The notes under the pieces are model-generated. The model made no database searches, had not been told where the DNA came from, and saw only the letters and a list, made by a program, of their open reading frames with translations. 64,000 nucleotides of DNA, from positions 682,001-746,000 of the forward strand of contig CBDAPX010000002.1 in the NCBI GenBank assembly GCA_965198725.1. Direction: 5' to 3'. This DNA comes from CBDAPX01 sp965198725. GTDB lineage: Bacteria > Pseudomonadota > Alphaproteobacteria > Rhodobacterales > Rhodobacteraceae. Positions 7,974 through 15,931 of this stretch are shown in pieces. The position numbers were made by a program, and so were the translations under genes. How positions within the stretch are numbered: position 1 is the first letter of the stretch; each line of letters begins with the position of its first letter.

Positions 7974-9791
7974 ATGTCTGAGACTGCCCAAGCGCCCGCT
8001 GTGCCGCCCGGAGCATCAGATACCCAAGAGCGCGCAAGGTCCAAGGACCTCAACGGTTTGTCCGCGTTGTGGCCGTTCATGCTTCCTCACCGGGGACTGA
8101 TCGCTGCGGCCTTGCTGGCGCTGACCGCGACTGCGATGATTTCGCTGGCGCTTCCCATGGCCGTGCGCCGCGTCGTTGACAATTTTCGCGATGGATCGAC
8201 AGAGCTTTTAGACCAGTACTTTTTGGCGGCTGTGGGTATCGCGGGACTTTTGGCGTTGGGGACGGGGGTCCGCTATGCGTTGGTGACCCGGTTGGGCGAA
8301 CGTGTGGTGGCGGATATCCGTAAGGCCGTCTTTGACCGCGTCATCGGGATGAGCCCATCGTTTTTCGAAAACATCCTGACGGGCGAAGTTCTCAGCCGGA
8401 TTACGACCGATACCACCTTGGTTCAGTCGGTGCTGGGGTCATCGGCTTCTATCGCGTTGCGCAATATCCTGATCTTTTTCGGCGGCCTCATCCTGATGCT
8501 CGCCACGTCGCCAAAGCTAACGCTGCTCGTTTTGCTGGTCGTGCCTTTGGTCTTGGTGCCGATCCTTGTCCTGGGGCGCCGCCTGCGCAAGATCAGCAAG
8601 GAAAACCAGGACTGGATTGCGGCCTCATCCGGCAACGCGTCTGAGGCATTGAATGCCGCGCAAACCGTGCAGGCCTATACGCATGAGGCGGCCAGTCGGT
8701 CGCAATTTGGACAGGTTACCGAAACCTCTTTTGACGTCGCCGTCCGCCGCATCCGTACCCGTGCCGCGATGACCGTGATTGTCATATTCCTTGTGTTTAC
8801 CGGGATCGTGGGCGTGCTGTGGATTGGTGCCAACGATGTGCGCGGTGGGGTCATGTCCGAAGGCGCGCTGATCCAATTCGTCATTTACGCCGTGATGGTT
8901 GCGGGTGCTGTTGCCGCCTTGTCTGAAATCATCGGAGAGTTGCAGCGCGCAGCAGGGGCGACCGAACGGCTGGTCGAACTGCTCCATCTGCAGGACACCG
9001 TACAGGACCCGCAATCGCCTGCCGCGATGCCGGCGCGGGTGCGCGGCCAAATCGAGTTTGACGGGGTCAGCTTTCGCTATCCCGCCCGTCCCGAAACCCT
9101 TGCGCTTGACGATGTCAGCCTGACCATTGCACCGGGCGAAACCGTTGCCTTTGTGGGCCCGTCCGGGGCCGGCAAGACCACCATTATTCAGCTGATCCTA
9201 CGATTTTACGATCCCAACGCCGGACAGGTGCGGCTGGACGACATTGACCTGACCACGACCGACCGCGAAGCGTTCCGCCAGCATATGGCGTTGGTGCCGC
9301 AGGACCCGGTGATTTTTGCGGCATCCGCGCGCGAAAACATTCGTTTTGGACGCCCCGGTGCCTCTGATGCCGAAGTCGAGGCAGCGGCCCGCGCTGCTGC
9401 AGCCCATGACTTCATCGCGGCCTTGCCTGAGGGGTATGATAGTTTTGTCGGTGAACGCGGTGTCATGCTGTCTGGTGGTCAGAAACAGCGTATTGCCATC
9501 GCGCGCGCAATCCTGCGCGACGCGCCGGTTCTGTTGCTCGACGAAGCCACCAGCGCGCTGGACGCGGAAAGCGAACGCGCCGTACAAACCGCCGTGGACC
9601 GGTTGAGCGACGGGCGTACAACGCTGATCGTGGCGCATCGATTGGCCACCGTCAAAAAGGCAGATCGGATCGTGGTTCTGGAAGCAGGCCGCGTCGCCGC
9701 GATGGGGACCCATGACCAACTGGTGGCACAGGGCGGGCTTTACGCCCGGCTGGCCCGGTTGCAATTCACCGACGGAATGGCCGCCGAATAA
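7974..9791 (+). CDS. ABC transporter, fused transmembrane and ATP-binding domains (MsbA/LmrA-like exporter)
   Basis: 605 residues from ATG 7974, chosen because GAAGGA lies six bases upstream; an earlier in-frame start would overlap the tRNA. The N-terminal half is a type IV exporter membrane domain with about six membrane segments (residues 35-320). The C-terminal half is an ATPase with Walker A GPSGAGKTT near 395-403, signature LSGGQKQR near 498-505, Walker B VLLLDE near 519-525 and a D-loop SALD. It works as a homodimer or heterodimer in the inner membrane to move lipids or drugs outward. The substrate cannot be told from sequence and no partner gene is adjacent. Confidence 0.88.
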   Translation: MSETAQAPAVPPGASDTQERARSKDLNGLSALWPFMLPHRGLIAAALLALTATAMISLALPMAVRRVVDNFRDGSTELLDQYFLAAVGIAGLLALGTGVRYALVTRLGERVVADIRKAVFDRVIGMSPSFFENILTGEVLSRITTDTTLVQSVLGSSASIALRNILIFFGGLILMLATSPKLTLLVLLVVPLVLVPILVLGRRLRKISKENQDWIAASSGNASEALNAAQTVQAYTHEAASRSQFGQVTETSFDVAVRRIRTRAAMTVIVIFLVFTGIVGVLWIGANDVRGGVMSEGALIQFVIYAVMVAGAVAALSEIIGELQRAAGATERLVELLHLQDTVQDPQSPAAMPARVRGQIEFDGVSFRYPARPETLALDDVSLTIAPGETVAFVGPSGAGKTTIIQLILRFYDPNAGQVRLDDIDLTTTDREAFRQHMALVPQDPVIFAASARENIRFGRPGASDAEVEAAARAAAAHDFIAALPEGYDSFVGERGVMLSGGQKQRIAIARAILRDAPVLLLDEATSALDAESERAVQTAVDRLSDGRTTLIVAHRLATVKKADRIVVLEAGRVAAMGTHDQLVAQGGLYARLARLQFTDGMAAE

Positions 9792-9956
9792 CCCAACAAG
9801 TTGCCGCAACGGCATGACAAATTGCGTTGCGTCACAGTTGGCGGAAACGCGATTTGAACGCGTCGGTTCCCTTGAACCCTGCGGCAATAGTCCGCATCTT
9901 TGCGCCCAAGAGGACGCCGTTTCGGCACGCAGACAATTCTAGGGGAGGATGCGATC

Positions 9957-11846
9957 ATGACCATCGCAAATATGGACGACCGCAATCGGATCAATGATGA
10001 AATGCCATGGTCGGATCGCCCGGTGCCCGAGACACTGTATCAAATGCTGTCGAGCACAGCCGAACGGTTTCCCGGTTCCAGCGCCATCAGCTATCAGATT
10101 TTTTCCGGTCCGACAGACAAGGCCGAAACGCTGACATGGTCGCAGCTGAAGGACAAAACCGTTCAAACCGCCAACCTGTTCCGCTCGCTTGGCGTGGGTG
10201 AAACGGATGTCGTGGCCTATGTCCTGCCAAACTGTAACGAAACGGTTCTGACGCTGCTTGGCGGTGCCATCGCCGGTATCGCCAACCCGATCAACCCGCT
10301 GCTGGAACCTGAACAGATCGCTTCGATCCTGCGAGAAACCGGGGCGAAGGTTGTTGTAACCCTGAAACCTTTCCCGAAAACCGACGTGGCCCAAAAGGTG
10401 GCCGAGGCCGTCCGCCACGCCCCCGGTGTCAGTACGGTGTTGGAAATTGACCTCAACCGCTATCTGACGCCGCCGAAATCGTGGATTGTTCCGCTGGTGC
10501 GCCCGAAATGCCCTGAGAAGGAAAAGGTGGCCCACGCCACGTACAAGGACTTTAACAAGGAAATCGCCAAGCAACCCAAAACGCTGACATTCGCGGATGC
10601 AGCGGGCGACCGGGTTGCGTTCTATTTCCACACCGGCGGCACCACTGGCATGCCCAAAGTGGCGCAGCACAAGTATTCTGGTGCGGTCTATAACGGTTGG
10701 ATCAGCCACACGCTGCTCTTCCAGGAAACGGACTCGATCATGTGTCCGCTGCCGCTCTTCCACGTGTTTGCCTGCCACCCGATCCTGATGGGGGCCGTGG
10801 CCTCTGGTGCACATGTCGTTTTCCCAACGCCACAAGGCTATCGCGGCGACGGTGTGTTCGACAATTTCTGGAAGCTGTGCGAGCGCTGGAAGACGACCTT
10901 TATCATCACCGTACCTACCGCGATTTCGGCCAAGATGCAGCGTCCGATCAACGCGGATATCAGCACGGTTCAAAAAGCGTTCTCGGGATCCGCTCCGCTG
11001 CCGGTCGAGCTTTTCAAACGGTTTGAAAGTGCCACCAACATCAACATCATCGAAGGCTATGGCATGACCGAGGCGACCTGTGTCGTCTCTTGTAACCCGG
11101 TCGATGGGGAAAAGAAGATCGGCTCGGTCGGCATTCCGTTCCCGTATTCGGATGTGAAGATCATCAAGGGCACCGCTGATGGCCCGCTGGAGGCCGCAAC
11201 CGATGAGATTGGAGAGATTTGCCTTGCCAATCCGGGTGTCATCGCGGGCAACACGTATACCGAGGCCGACAAGAACAAGGACCTCTTTTACAACGATACA
11301 TACCTGCGCACGGGCGATCTGGGTCGGATCGACGAAGACGGCTATCTTTGGATCACCGGCCGGGCCAAGGACCTGATCATTCGGGGCGGTCACAACATTG
11401 ACCCGGCCGAGATCGAAGAGGCGCTGTTGGGCCATGACGCGGTCGCCTTTGCCGGCGCCATCGGTCAGCCGGATCGTCATTCGGGTGAGCTGCCATGCGC
11501 CTTTGTCGAATTGGTCGATGGGGCGACGGTGACACCGGATGAGCTGATGGAGCATTGCAAGGTGCACGTCCACGAGCGCGCCGCACAACCCAAGCATATC
11601 GCGATCCTGCCAGAACTACCCAAAACCGCCGTGGGCAAGGTGTTCAAACCCGACCTGCGCAAACAGGCGATCACGCGGATTTACAACTCCGCGCTGGAAG
11701 AAGCGAATGTTCAGGCCCGCGTCAGCACAGTTGTGGATGACAAAAAGCGTGGACTTGTGGCACAGCTGGACCGGAACGGTGCGGATGAAGACGACGTATC
11801 GAAAACGCTGGGCGGGTTCGTCAACGCGTGGGAGTGGGCGGCCTGA
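9957..11846 (+). CDS. Acyl-CoA synthetase (AMP-forming, ANL superfamily)
   Basis: 629 residues from ATG 9957, behind AGGGGAGG at 9941-9948. ANL-superfamily motifs are present in order: the P-loop YFHTGGTTGMPK near residues 222-233, GYGMTEAT near 365, the hinge region YLRTGDLGRIDEDGYLWITG near 448-468, and the C-terminal lysine in KTAVGKVFKP near 560. It activates a carboxylic acid to acyl-AMP and then acyl-CoA in the cytoplasm. The substrate is unknown; fatty or aromatic acids are likely. An HSL-type esterase starts 18 bases downstream, suggesting an operon in which an ester is hydrolysed and the acid released is activated. Confidence 0.88.
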   Translation: MTIANMDDRNRINDEMPWSDRPVPETLYQMLSSTAERFPGSSAISYQIFSGPTDKAETLTWSQLKDKTVQTANLFRSLGVGETDVVAYVLPNCNETVLTLLGGAIAGIANPINPLLEPEQIASILRETGAKVVVTLKPFPKTDVAQKVAEAVRHAPGVSTVLEIDLNRYLTPPKSWIVPLVRPKCPEKEKVAHATYKDFNKEIAKQPKTLTFADAAGDRVAFYFHTGGTTGMPKVAQHKYSGAVYNGWISHTLLFQETDSIMCPLPLFHVFACHPILMGAVASGAHVVFPTPQGYRGDGVFDNFWKLCERWKTTFIITVPTAISAKMQRPINADISTVQKAFSGSAPLPVELFKRFESATNINIIEGYGMTEATCVVSCNPVDGEKKIGSVGIPFPYSDVKIIKGTADGPLEAATDEIGEICLANPGVIAGNTYTEADKNKDLFYNDTYLRTGDLGRIDEDGYLWITGRAKDLIIRGGHNIDPAEIEEALLGHDAVAFAGAIGQPDRHSGELPCAFVELVDGATVTPDELMEHCKVHVHERAAQPKHIAILPELPKTAVGKVFKPDLRKQAITRIYNSALEEANVQARVSTVVDDKKRGLVAQLDRNGADEDDVSKTLGGFVNAWEWAA

Positions 11847-11864
11847 CCTGACCGAAAGGACAGA

Positions 11865-12788
11865 ATGGCTGATTACGACCACCTGATCGACGCGGAAACC
11901 TGGGCCTTTATCCGGGACACCGCGCGCTATTATCCCGATGACGCCATCACGCGCAGCATCGCAGAACAGCGGCACGTCTATGACGAGATGTGCCGCGCTT
12001 TCCATCAGGGCTATCCCCCCGGTATCAGTGCCACGGACGTTAAGGCCGACGGCATCCCTTGCCGGGTCTACAGCGCCGGGCAACCAACCGTCACGGTGGT
12101 CTATTTCCACGGGGGCGGTTTTGTCGTTGGCGGGCTCGACAGCCATGATGACGTCTGTGCCGAGATTTGCGCCGAAACCGGCTATCGCGTTGTCGCGGTG
12201 GATTATCGGCTGGCCCCGGAACATGTGCACCCGGCTGCTTTTGACGATGCGTGGATGGCGACCCATTGGGCCATTGCCCAGTTTGAGGGGCCGGTCGTTC
12301 TGGCCGGGGACAGTGCAGGGGGCAACCTTGCCGCTGCGGTCACCCACCACTCGCGCGGGCATACGGATCAGATCTTGGGACAGGTCCTGATCTATCCCGG
12401 GCTGGGCGGAGACATGACCACCGGGTCTTATGTGACCCATGCCGAGGCGCCGATGCTGACGCGCGCGGATGTGGAATTTTATATGGAAATCCGCCACGGC
12501 GGCCCGGCCCCGCACGAGGATGCAACCGCCTCGCCGCTACAGGATGTCAGCTTTGCCGGCCTGCCGCCCACCGTGATCGTGACCGCCCAATGCGACCCGC
12601 TCAGCGATGACGGCGCCGCCTATCGCGACCGGATCACCGCCGCCGGAGGCCGCGCCCACTGGGTCGAAGAACCGGGCCTCGTCCACGGCTACCTCCGCGC
12701 CCGAACTACCGTCCCCCGCGCCGCCGAGAGTTTCGCCCGCATCACCACTGCCATAGAGGCGCTGGGGCAGGAGATTTGGCCGTATTGA
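11865..12788 (+). CDS. Alpha/beta hydrolase, hormone-sensitive-lipase family esterase
   Basis: 307 residues. The oxyanion motif HGGG (FHGGGFVVGG) is near residue 83 and the nucleophile elbow GDSAGG near 148-153 with Ser about 150. The likely acid Asp is in CDPLSDDG near 244-248 and the catalytic His in LVHGY near 274, giving a complete HSL catalytic triad. Ribosome binding site AAAGGA lies seven bases upstream. It is likely cotranscribed with the acyl-CoA synthetase. It is expected to hydrolyse short or medium chain esters in the cytoplasm; no signal peptide is seen. Confidence 0.87.
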   Translation: MADYDHLIDAETWAFIRDTARYYPDDAITRSIAEQRHVYDEMCRAFHQGYPPGISATDVKADGIPCRVYSAGQPTVTVVYFHGGGFVVGGLDSHDDVCAEICAETGYRVVAVDYRLAPEHVHPAAFDDAWMATHWAIAQFEGPVVLAGDSAGGNLAAAVTHHSRGHTDQILGQVLIYPGLGGDMTTGSYVTHAEAPMLTRADVEFYMEIRHGGPAPHEDATASPLQDVSFAGLPPTVIVTAQCDPLSDDGAAYRDRITAAGGRAHWVEEPGLVHGYLRARTTVPRAAESFARITTAIEALGQEIWPY

Positions 12789-12799
12789 GGGGGCTTTGG

Positions 12800-12823
12800 C
12801 CAAGCGCCACGTCGTGGCGTTGG
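12800..12823 (+). terminator. Possible stem-loop after the esterase gene
   Basis: CCAAGCGCCAC and GTGGCGTTGG flank a three-base loop 12 bases after the stop codon and pair with one bulge. No T-run follows, so terminator function is uncertain. Confidence 0.4.
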
Positions 12824-12971
12824 GGGGGTAAAGGAAAATTGCGTTGGCTCAAATTAACCTGGATGCGGTTATGATTTGCACCGCGATCATGCATCACTCG
12901 ACCGGCCTAGAGTCTTGAGCGGCGCAACTGGTTCGTTAGCTATGATTTACGCACTGGGAGACCAAGATCCA

Positions 12972-13215
12972 TCAGGTTCGCCGCCACGCCGACTTTGGTC
13001 CCTTTAGTTCCGGGATCTGCTCTATCATTCCTGCGTCCCGAAGCTTGTAGAACTCCCTTTTTACCAAGTTTTCAGATCTGATCCCTGTTATGTCTCGTGC
13101 CTGCTTATTGGTGATCTGTGCGTGACCCTCTAAGAAGGTCATTATTGCTTCTCCCGGTGTAGCAAGTGGTGTGTGTGGGAGCCTAACTACCGTGTAATTC
13201 CCATCTTCAAAGATC
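12972..13215 (-). pseudogene. 3' remnant of a winged-helix-ended protein, cut off by the IS3-type element
   Basis: On the minus strand an open frame runs from the IS edge to TGA at 12972-12974 with no start codon of its own. It encodes about 80 residues including GHAQITNKQARDITGIRSEN and a winged-helix-like tail ending PKSAWRRT. Tails of this kind close several families of ATP-binding (GHKL or Schlafen-like) accessory proteins, but this fragment is too short to assign. Nothing matching the missing front half is seen beyond the other end of the element, so the gene has lost its 5' part by deletion or rearrangement, not by simple insertion. Confidence 0.6.
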
Positions 13216-13263
13216 TGAACCGCCCCAGTTTTGGCGGAGTGAACCGCCCCAGTTTTGGCGGAG
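13216..13263. repeat. Tandem duplication of the left terminal repeat of the IS3-type element
   Basis: Two identical 24-base units stand head to tail at 13216-13239 and 13240-13263, each beginning TGAACCGCCCC. Each unit also holds a small internal stem (CCGCC with GGCGG). The inner copy is the IS end; the outer copy is extra. Confidence 0.8.
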
Positions 13264-13280
13264 ACTATTGAGTTCGTATT

Positions 13281-14180
13281 TCAAGCTGCGATTTTGTCTG
13301 ACTTCAAGGCTTCTTCGTATCTCTCCTCGGCTTCGATTGGCGTGATGTACCCGAGTGGTTCAAGCAGGCGCTCTTTGTTGAACCAGTCCACCCATAGCAG
13401 GGTTTCCCATTCGACCTGATCCTTGGACTTCCACGGACCTAGTTGATTGATGACTTCGGTTTTGAAGAGGCCGATGATCGTCTCAGCCAGTGCATTGTCA
13501 TAGCTGTCACCAACGCTGCCGACGGATGGCTCCAGCCCAGCATCGGCCAACCGTTCTGTGTACTTGATCGACACGTATTGGCTGCCGCGATCTGAATGAT
13601 GGATCAGTTTCTCAGCGGGTCTGCGTGCGTGGATCGCCTGTTCAAGCGCATCTAAGACAAACTGCGTGTCCTGCGTTGTTGATGCCTTCCAGCCCACAAT
13701 CCGGTTCGCGAAGGTATCAATGACGAACGCCACATAGACGAACCCGCGCCAGGTCGAGACGAACGTAAAGTCGGACACCCACAGTTCGTTCGGCATTGAA
13801 GCCCTGAACTGGCGATTGACCTTGTCCAGCGGGCATTGATCCGCAGGTTGACCACAGGTGGTTTTGACCTTCTTTCCGCGCCGGACGCCTTGAATGCTAA
13901 GCTGGCGCATCAACCGTTCTACAGTGCAGCGAGCAATATCAATCTTCTCGCGATTCATCGCGTGCCATAGTTTGCGTGCGCCATAGACAGAACGGTTCTT
14001 CTCCCAAACATCCTTCATCGTTTTGCGCAGAAACTCATCCCGCTTGGCCCGGTCCGAGGCACGGTCGGGATCACGCTCGATGGCAATGCGTTTATAGAAC
14101 GTCGAAGGGGCAATCTGGAGAACTCTACAGATCGGCTCGACCCCATGCGCCCCACGATGATCCTTGATGAAGGCAATCAT
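13281..14180 (-). CDS. IS3-family transposase OrfB (DDE catalytic subunit)
   Basis: 299 residues of the rve integrase fold. The catalytic triad is complete with the spacing of the family: Asp137 (WVSDFTF), Asp197 (IHHSDRGSQY) and Glu233 (NALAETI), the last two separated by 35 residues. The N terminus shows the HTH_21 segment (APSTFYKR). The start ATG overlaps the orfA stop in ATGA. OrfB is one frame away from OrfA, and in this family the active enzyme is usually an OrfAB fusion made by programmed -1 frameshifting; translational coupling at ATGA is the alternative. No disabling mutation is visible. Confidence 0.93.
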   Translation of the reverse strand: MIAFIKDHRGAHGVEPICRVLQIAPSTFYKRIAIERDPDRASDRAKRDEFLRKTMKDVWEKNRSVYGARKLWHAMNREKIDIARCTVERLMRQLSIQGVRRGKKVKTTCGQPADQCPLDKVNRQFRASMPNELWVSDFTFVSTWRGFVYVAFVIDTFANRIVGWKASTTQDTQFVLDALEQAIHARRPAEKLIHHSDRGSQYVSIKYTERLADAGLEPSVGSVGDSYDNALAETIIGLFKTEVINQLGPWKSKDQVEWETLLWVDWFNKERLLEPLGYITPIEAEERYEEALKSDKIAA

Positions 14181-14509
14181 TTGCGGAATGGGCGGTCGAG
14201 CTCCGCCTGAGCAAAATAAGCAGATGCCTTCTTCAGGATCTCATTTGCCTGACGCAACTGCCGGTTCTCGCGCTCAAGTTCTTTGATGCGATCCCGCTCT
14301 GCAGAGGTCACGCCATCGCGTTTGCCGGTATCCGCCTCGTGTTGCTTGACCCAGATACGAAGGCTGTCTCTGCTGCACCCAACCTTCTGAGAGATCGACA
14401 AAAGTGCTGCCGATCTGCTCGTGTATTCGCTCTCGTGATCCAAGACCATCCGCACCGCTCGTGCGCGCAATTCCTCTGGATAACGTGTTCCGTTCTTTGT
14501 CTTTCCCAT
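14177..14509 (-). CDS. IS3-family transposase OrfA (DNA-binding subunit)
   Basis: 110 residues. A helix-turn-helix near residues 25-55 (VGCSRDSLRIWVKQHEADTG) is followed by a leucine-zipper-like coiled coil, RIKELERENRQLRQANEIL, at about 73-92. This is the standard OrfA organisation for binding the terminal repeats and dimerising. It begins 25 bases inside the right terminal repeat. Confidence 0.92.
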   Translation of the reverse strand: MGKTKNGTRYPEELRARAVRMVLDHESEYTSRSAALLSISQKVGCSRDSLRIWVKQHEADTGKRDGVTSAERDRIKELERENRQLRQANEILKKASAYFAQAELDRPFRK

Positions 14510-14557
14510 GTCCCAGTATCCTTACTTCTGGGTCTCCGGCAAACAAGGGGCGCTTCA

Positions 14558-14874
14558 TACAGACGGTTTGGCCGCAATGCGGCAATCACAAGGTAAGACG
14601 GCAATTTTTCAGCTATGTGTCCTAGACATTTGATCGGAAGCCAGGAGTTTATGAGGCGCATAAGCCGTTTTTTTTTGTGCCCAATGTTCTTTCACCCACC
14701 TCAGAGACCAAAAGTTAACAAACCGTTAACCGACCACCATAGCCCTGCAAAACTAATCACTCTCTCTTCCCTTGCCGCCGGAGCGTCCAACGACCCTCTC
14801 CCCATCTGACGGCAATGTGAGTGCCGTGTGATCGCCGGTGGCCATAGGCTCTGACCAAAACAAGGACGACAACG
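14558..14874. other. Non-coding stretch between the IS element and the thioredoxin-like gene
   Basis: No convincing gene is seen on either strand. The left part may be relic DNA from the IS event and contains a run of nine T at 14672-14680. The right part holds a CtrA-type box at 14715-14730 and serves as the promoter region of the next gene. Confidence 0.5.
14715..14730 (+). promoter_or_regulatory. CtrA-type binding site
   Basis: TTAACAAACCGTTAAC fits the full alphaproteobacterial CtrA consensus TTAA-N7-TTAAC. It lies about 145 bases upstream of the thioredoxin-like gene. CtrA controls cell cycle, motility and gene-transfer-agent genes in this order, so control by it is possible but untested. 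Confidence 0.5.
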
Positions 14875-15363
14875 ATGGCGCGGAAGACGCGGAAACGGAA
14901 ATCCAGTACGGCGACGGAAAACGCGGCGGCGGGGCCCAATCGCCGCGATGTGCTGCGGCTGGCGCGGAACGGTGCCATCGGCGCGCTTGTCGTCGGCGGG
15001 GCCGGGGTTTGGACGGTACGCTCGGTTCAGGCGATGGTGGCGGAACGTGATCTGACCCGTGTGGGGCAGGGCAAGCCCACCATCGTTCAGGTGCACGACC
15101 CGCAATGCCCCACCTGCACGGCGTTACAACGCCAGACCCGCAAAGCGCTGCGCCAGTTTGGCGAATGCGACATGGTCTATCTCGTTGCCGATATTACCCA
15201 GGCCGAAGGCGGTGCTTTTGCCCGTCGCTATGGCGTGCCGCATGTCACGTTGTTGCTCTTTGATGGGCAGGGGAGGCTTCAGAACACGCTTCATGGCATG
15301 CAGTCGCGCGCGGCGTTGGAGCCGGTTTTTGCCCGGCATGTCGCAGCGCACGGGAGCCAGTGA
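14875..15363 (+). CDS. Membrane-anchored thioredoxin-like protein with CPTC motif
   Basis: 162 residues. A basic N terminus with a twin arginine (PNRRDVLRLA, residues 21-30) leads into one hydrophobic segment (about 34-47), so the protein is either a Tat-type export substrate or a signal-anchored protein. The rest is a thioredoxin-like fold with a redox pair Cys78-Cys81 (CPTC) and a cis-proline context GVPHVTLL near residue 122. It would act as a thiol oxidoreductase on the periplasmic side. Compared with true DsbA or thioredoxin the motif is unusual (CPTC instead of CGPC or CPHC), so the partner is unclear. Confidence 0.7.
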   Translation: MARKTRKRKSSTATENAAAGPNRRDVLRLARNGAIGALVVGGAGVWTVRSVQAMVAERDLTRVGQGKPTIVQVHDPQCPTCTALQRQTRKALRQFGECDMVYLVADITQAEGGAFARRYGVPHVTLLLFDGQGRLQNTLHGMQSRAALEPVFARHVAAHGSQ

Positions 15364-15492
15364 GCTTTCCGGTAGCCTGAGCTATCCGACCCCGGCGAGG
15401 CATGGACACTTGATTGAGTGTCTTGTGCCAAGTGCCTATGCTGTCAGGGCCGCGCGCTTGGTTGCGGTAGTCGCACAACAAGAGGCACGCAA

Positions 15493-15861
15493 ATGCTTTC
15501 TTATGTTTCTGTAGGGTCTGATGACATCTCGCGCGCGCAGGGGTTTTATGACGCGTTTTTGCCGGCTTTGGGCTATGGGCTGGAAACCGGGCCAGAGGGG
15601 TTGAGCTATGCTTTGCCTGAGGTGCCGGGGCAGGTGGCGTCGGTTGGAAATGGCCAGATGGTGGCGTTTGAGGCGCGGGGTCAGGCGCAGGTCCGGGCGA
15701 TGCATGCGGCGGCTCTTGCGGCGGGGGGCACGGATGAGGGACAGCCGGGGTTTCGCGCGTCCTATGGCCCGCGCTTTTACGTCGGCTATCTGCGCGACCC
15801 CCAAGGCAACAAGATCGCCCTCTTTTCCAGCAATCCGGAGGATCCCGGCCGGGACGACTGA
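15493..15861 (+). CDS. VOC-family (glyoxalase/bleomycin-resistance fold) protein
   Basis: 122 residues from ATG 15493. It shows the paired beta-alpha-beta-beta-beta modules of the vicinal-oxygen-chelate fold: MLSYVSVGSDDISRAQGFYD at the start and FYVGYLRDPQGNKIALF at the end. One metal-ligand His usual in glyoxalase I is replaced (the first strand has SVGS in place of HxxL), so it may be a non-canonical or non-metal member. Function unknown. It is followed by a strong stem-loop shared with the converging gene. Confidence 0.75.
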   Translation: MLSYVSVGSDDISRAQGFYDAFLPALGYGLETGPEGLSYALPEVPGQVASVGNGQMVAFEARGQAQVRAMHAAALAAGGTDEGQPGFRASYGPRFYVGYLRDPQGNKIALFSSNPEDPGRDD

Positions 15862-15875
15862 GGCCGCCAAAAAGA

Positions 15876-15898
15876 AAGAGGCGGTCAAACCGCCTCTT
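15876..15898. terminator. Bidirectional stem-loop between VOC gene and formaldehyde dehydrogenase gene
   Basis: A ten-base-pair perfect stem, AAGAGGCGGT (15876-15885) with ACCGCCTCTT (15889-15898), loop CAA. It sits between convergent genes and can end both transcripts. Confidence 0.7.
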
Positions 15899-15931
15899 CC
15901 TGCAGGGTATCGCGTGCCGGTGGCGGCAGGC

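Larger units (their letters stand above)
13240..14557 (-). mobile_element. IS3-family insertion sequence with orfA and orfB
   Basis: About 1318 bases bounded by imperfect 24-base inverted repeats (13240-13263 and 14534-14557, 19 of 24 positions matching; both read TGAA-CGCCCC from outside). It holds the usual two transposase frames on the minus strand. No flanking target-site duplication of 3-4 bases is seen at either possible left boundary, so the element has probably been involved in a rearrangement after insertion. Confidence 0.85.

Noticed and set aside
14558..14700. 5' half of the gene truncated at 12972-13215 on the other side of the IS element
   Set aside because: The minus-strand frame there has no similarity or motif linking it to the winged-helix fragment and meets stops; simple insertion is not supported.
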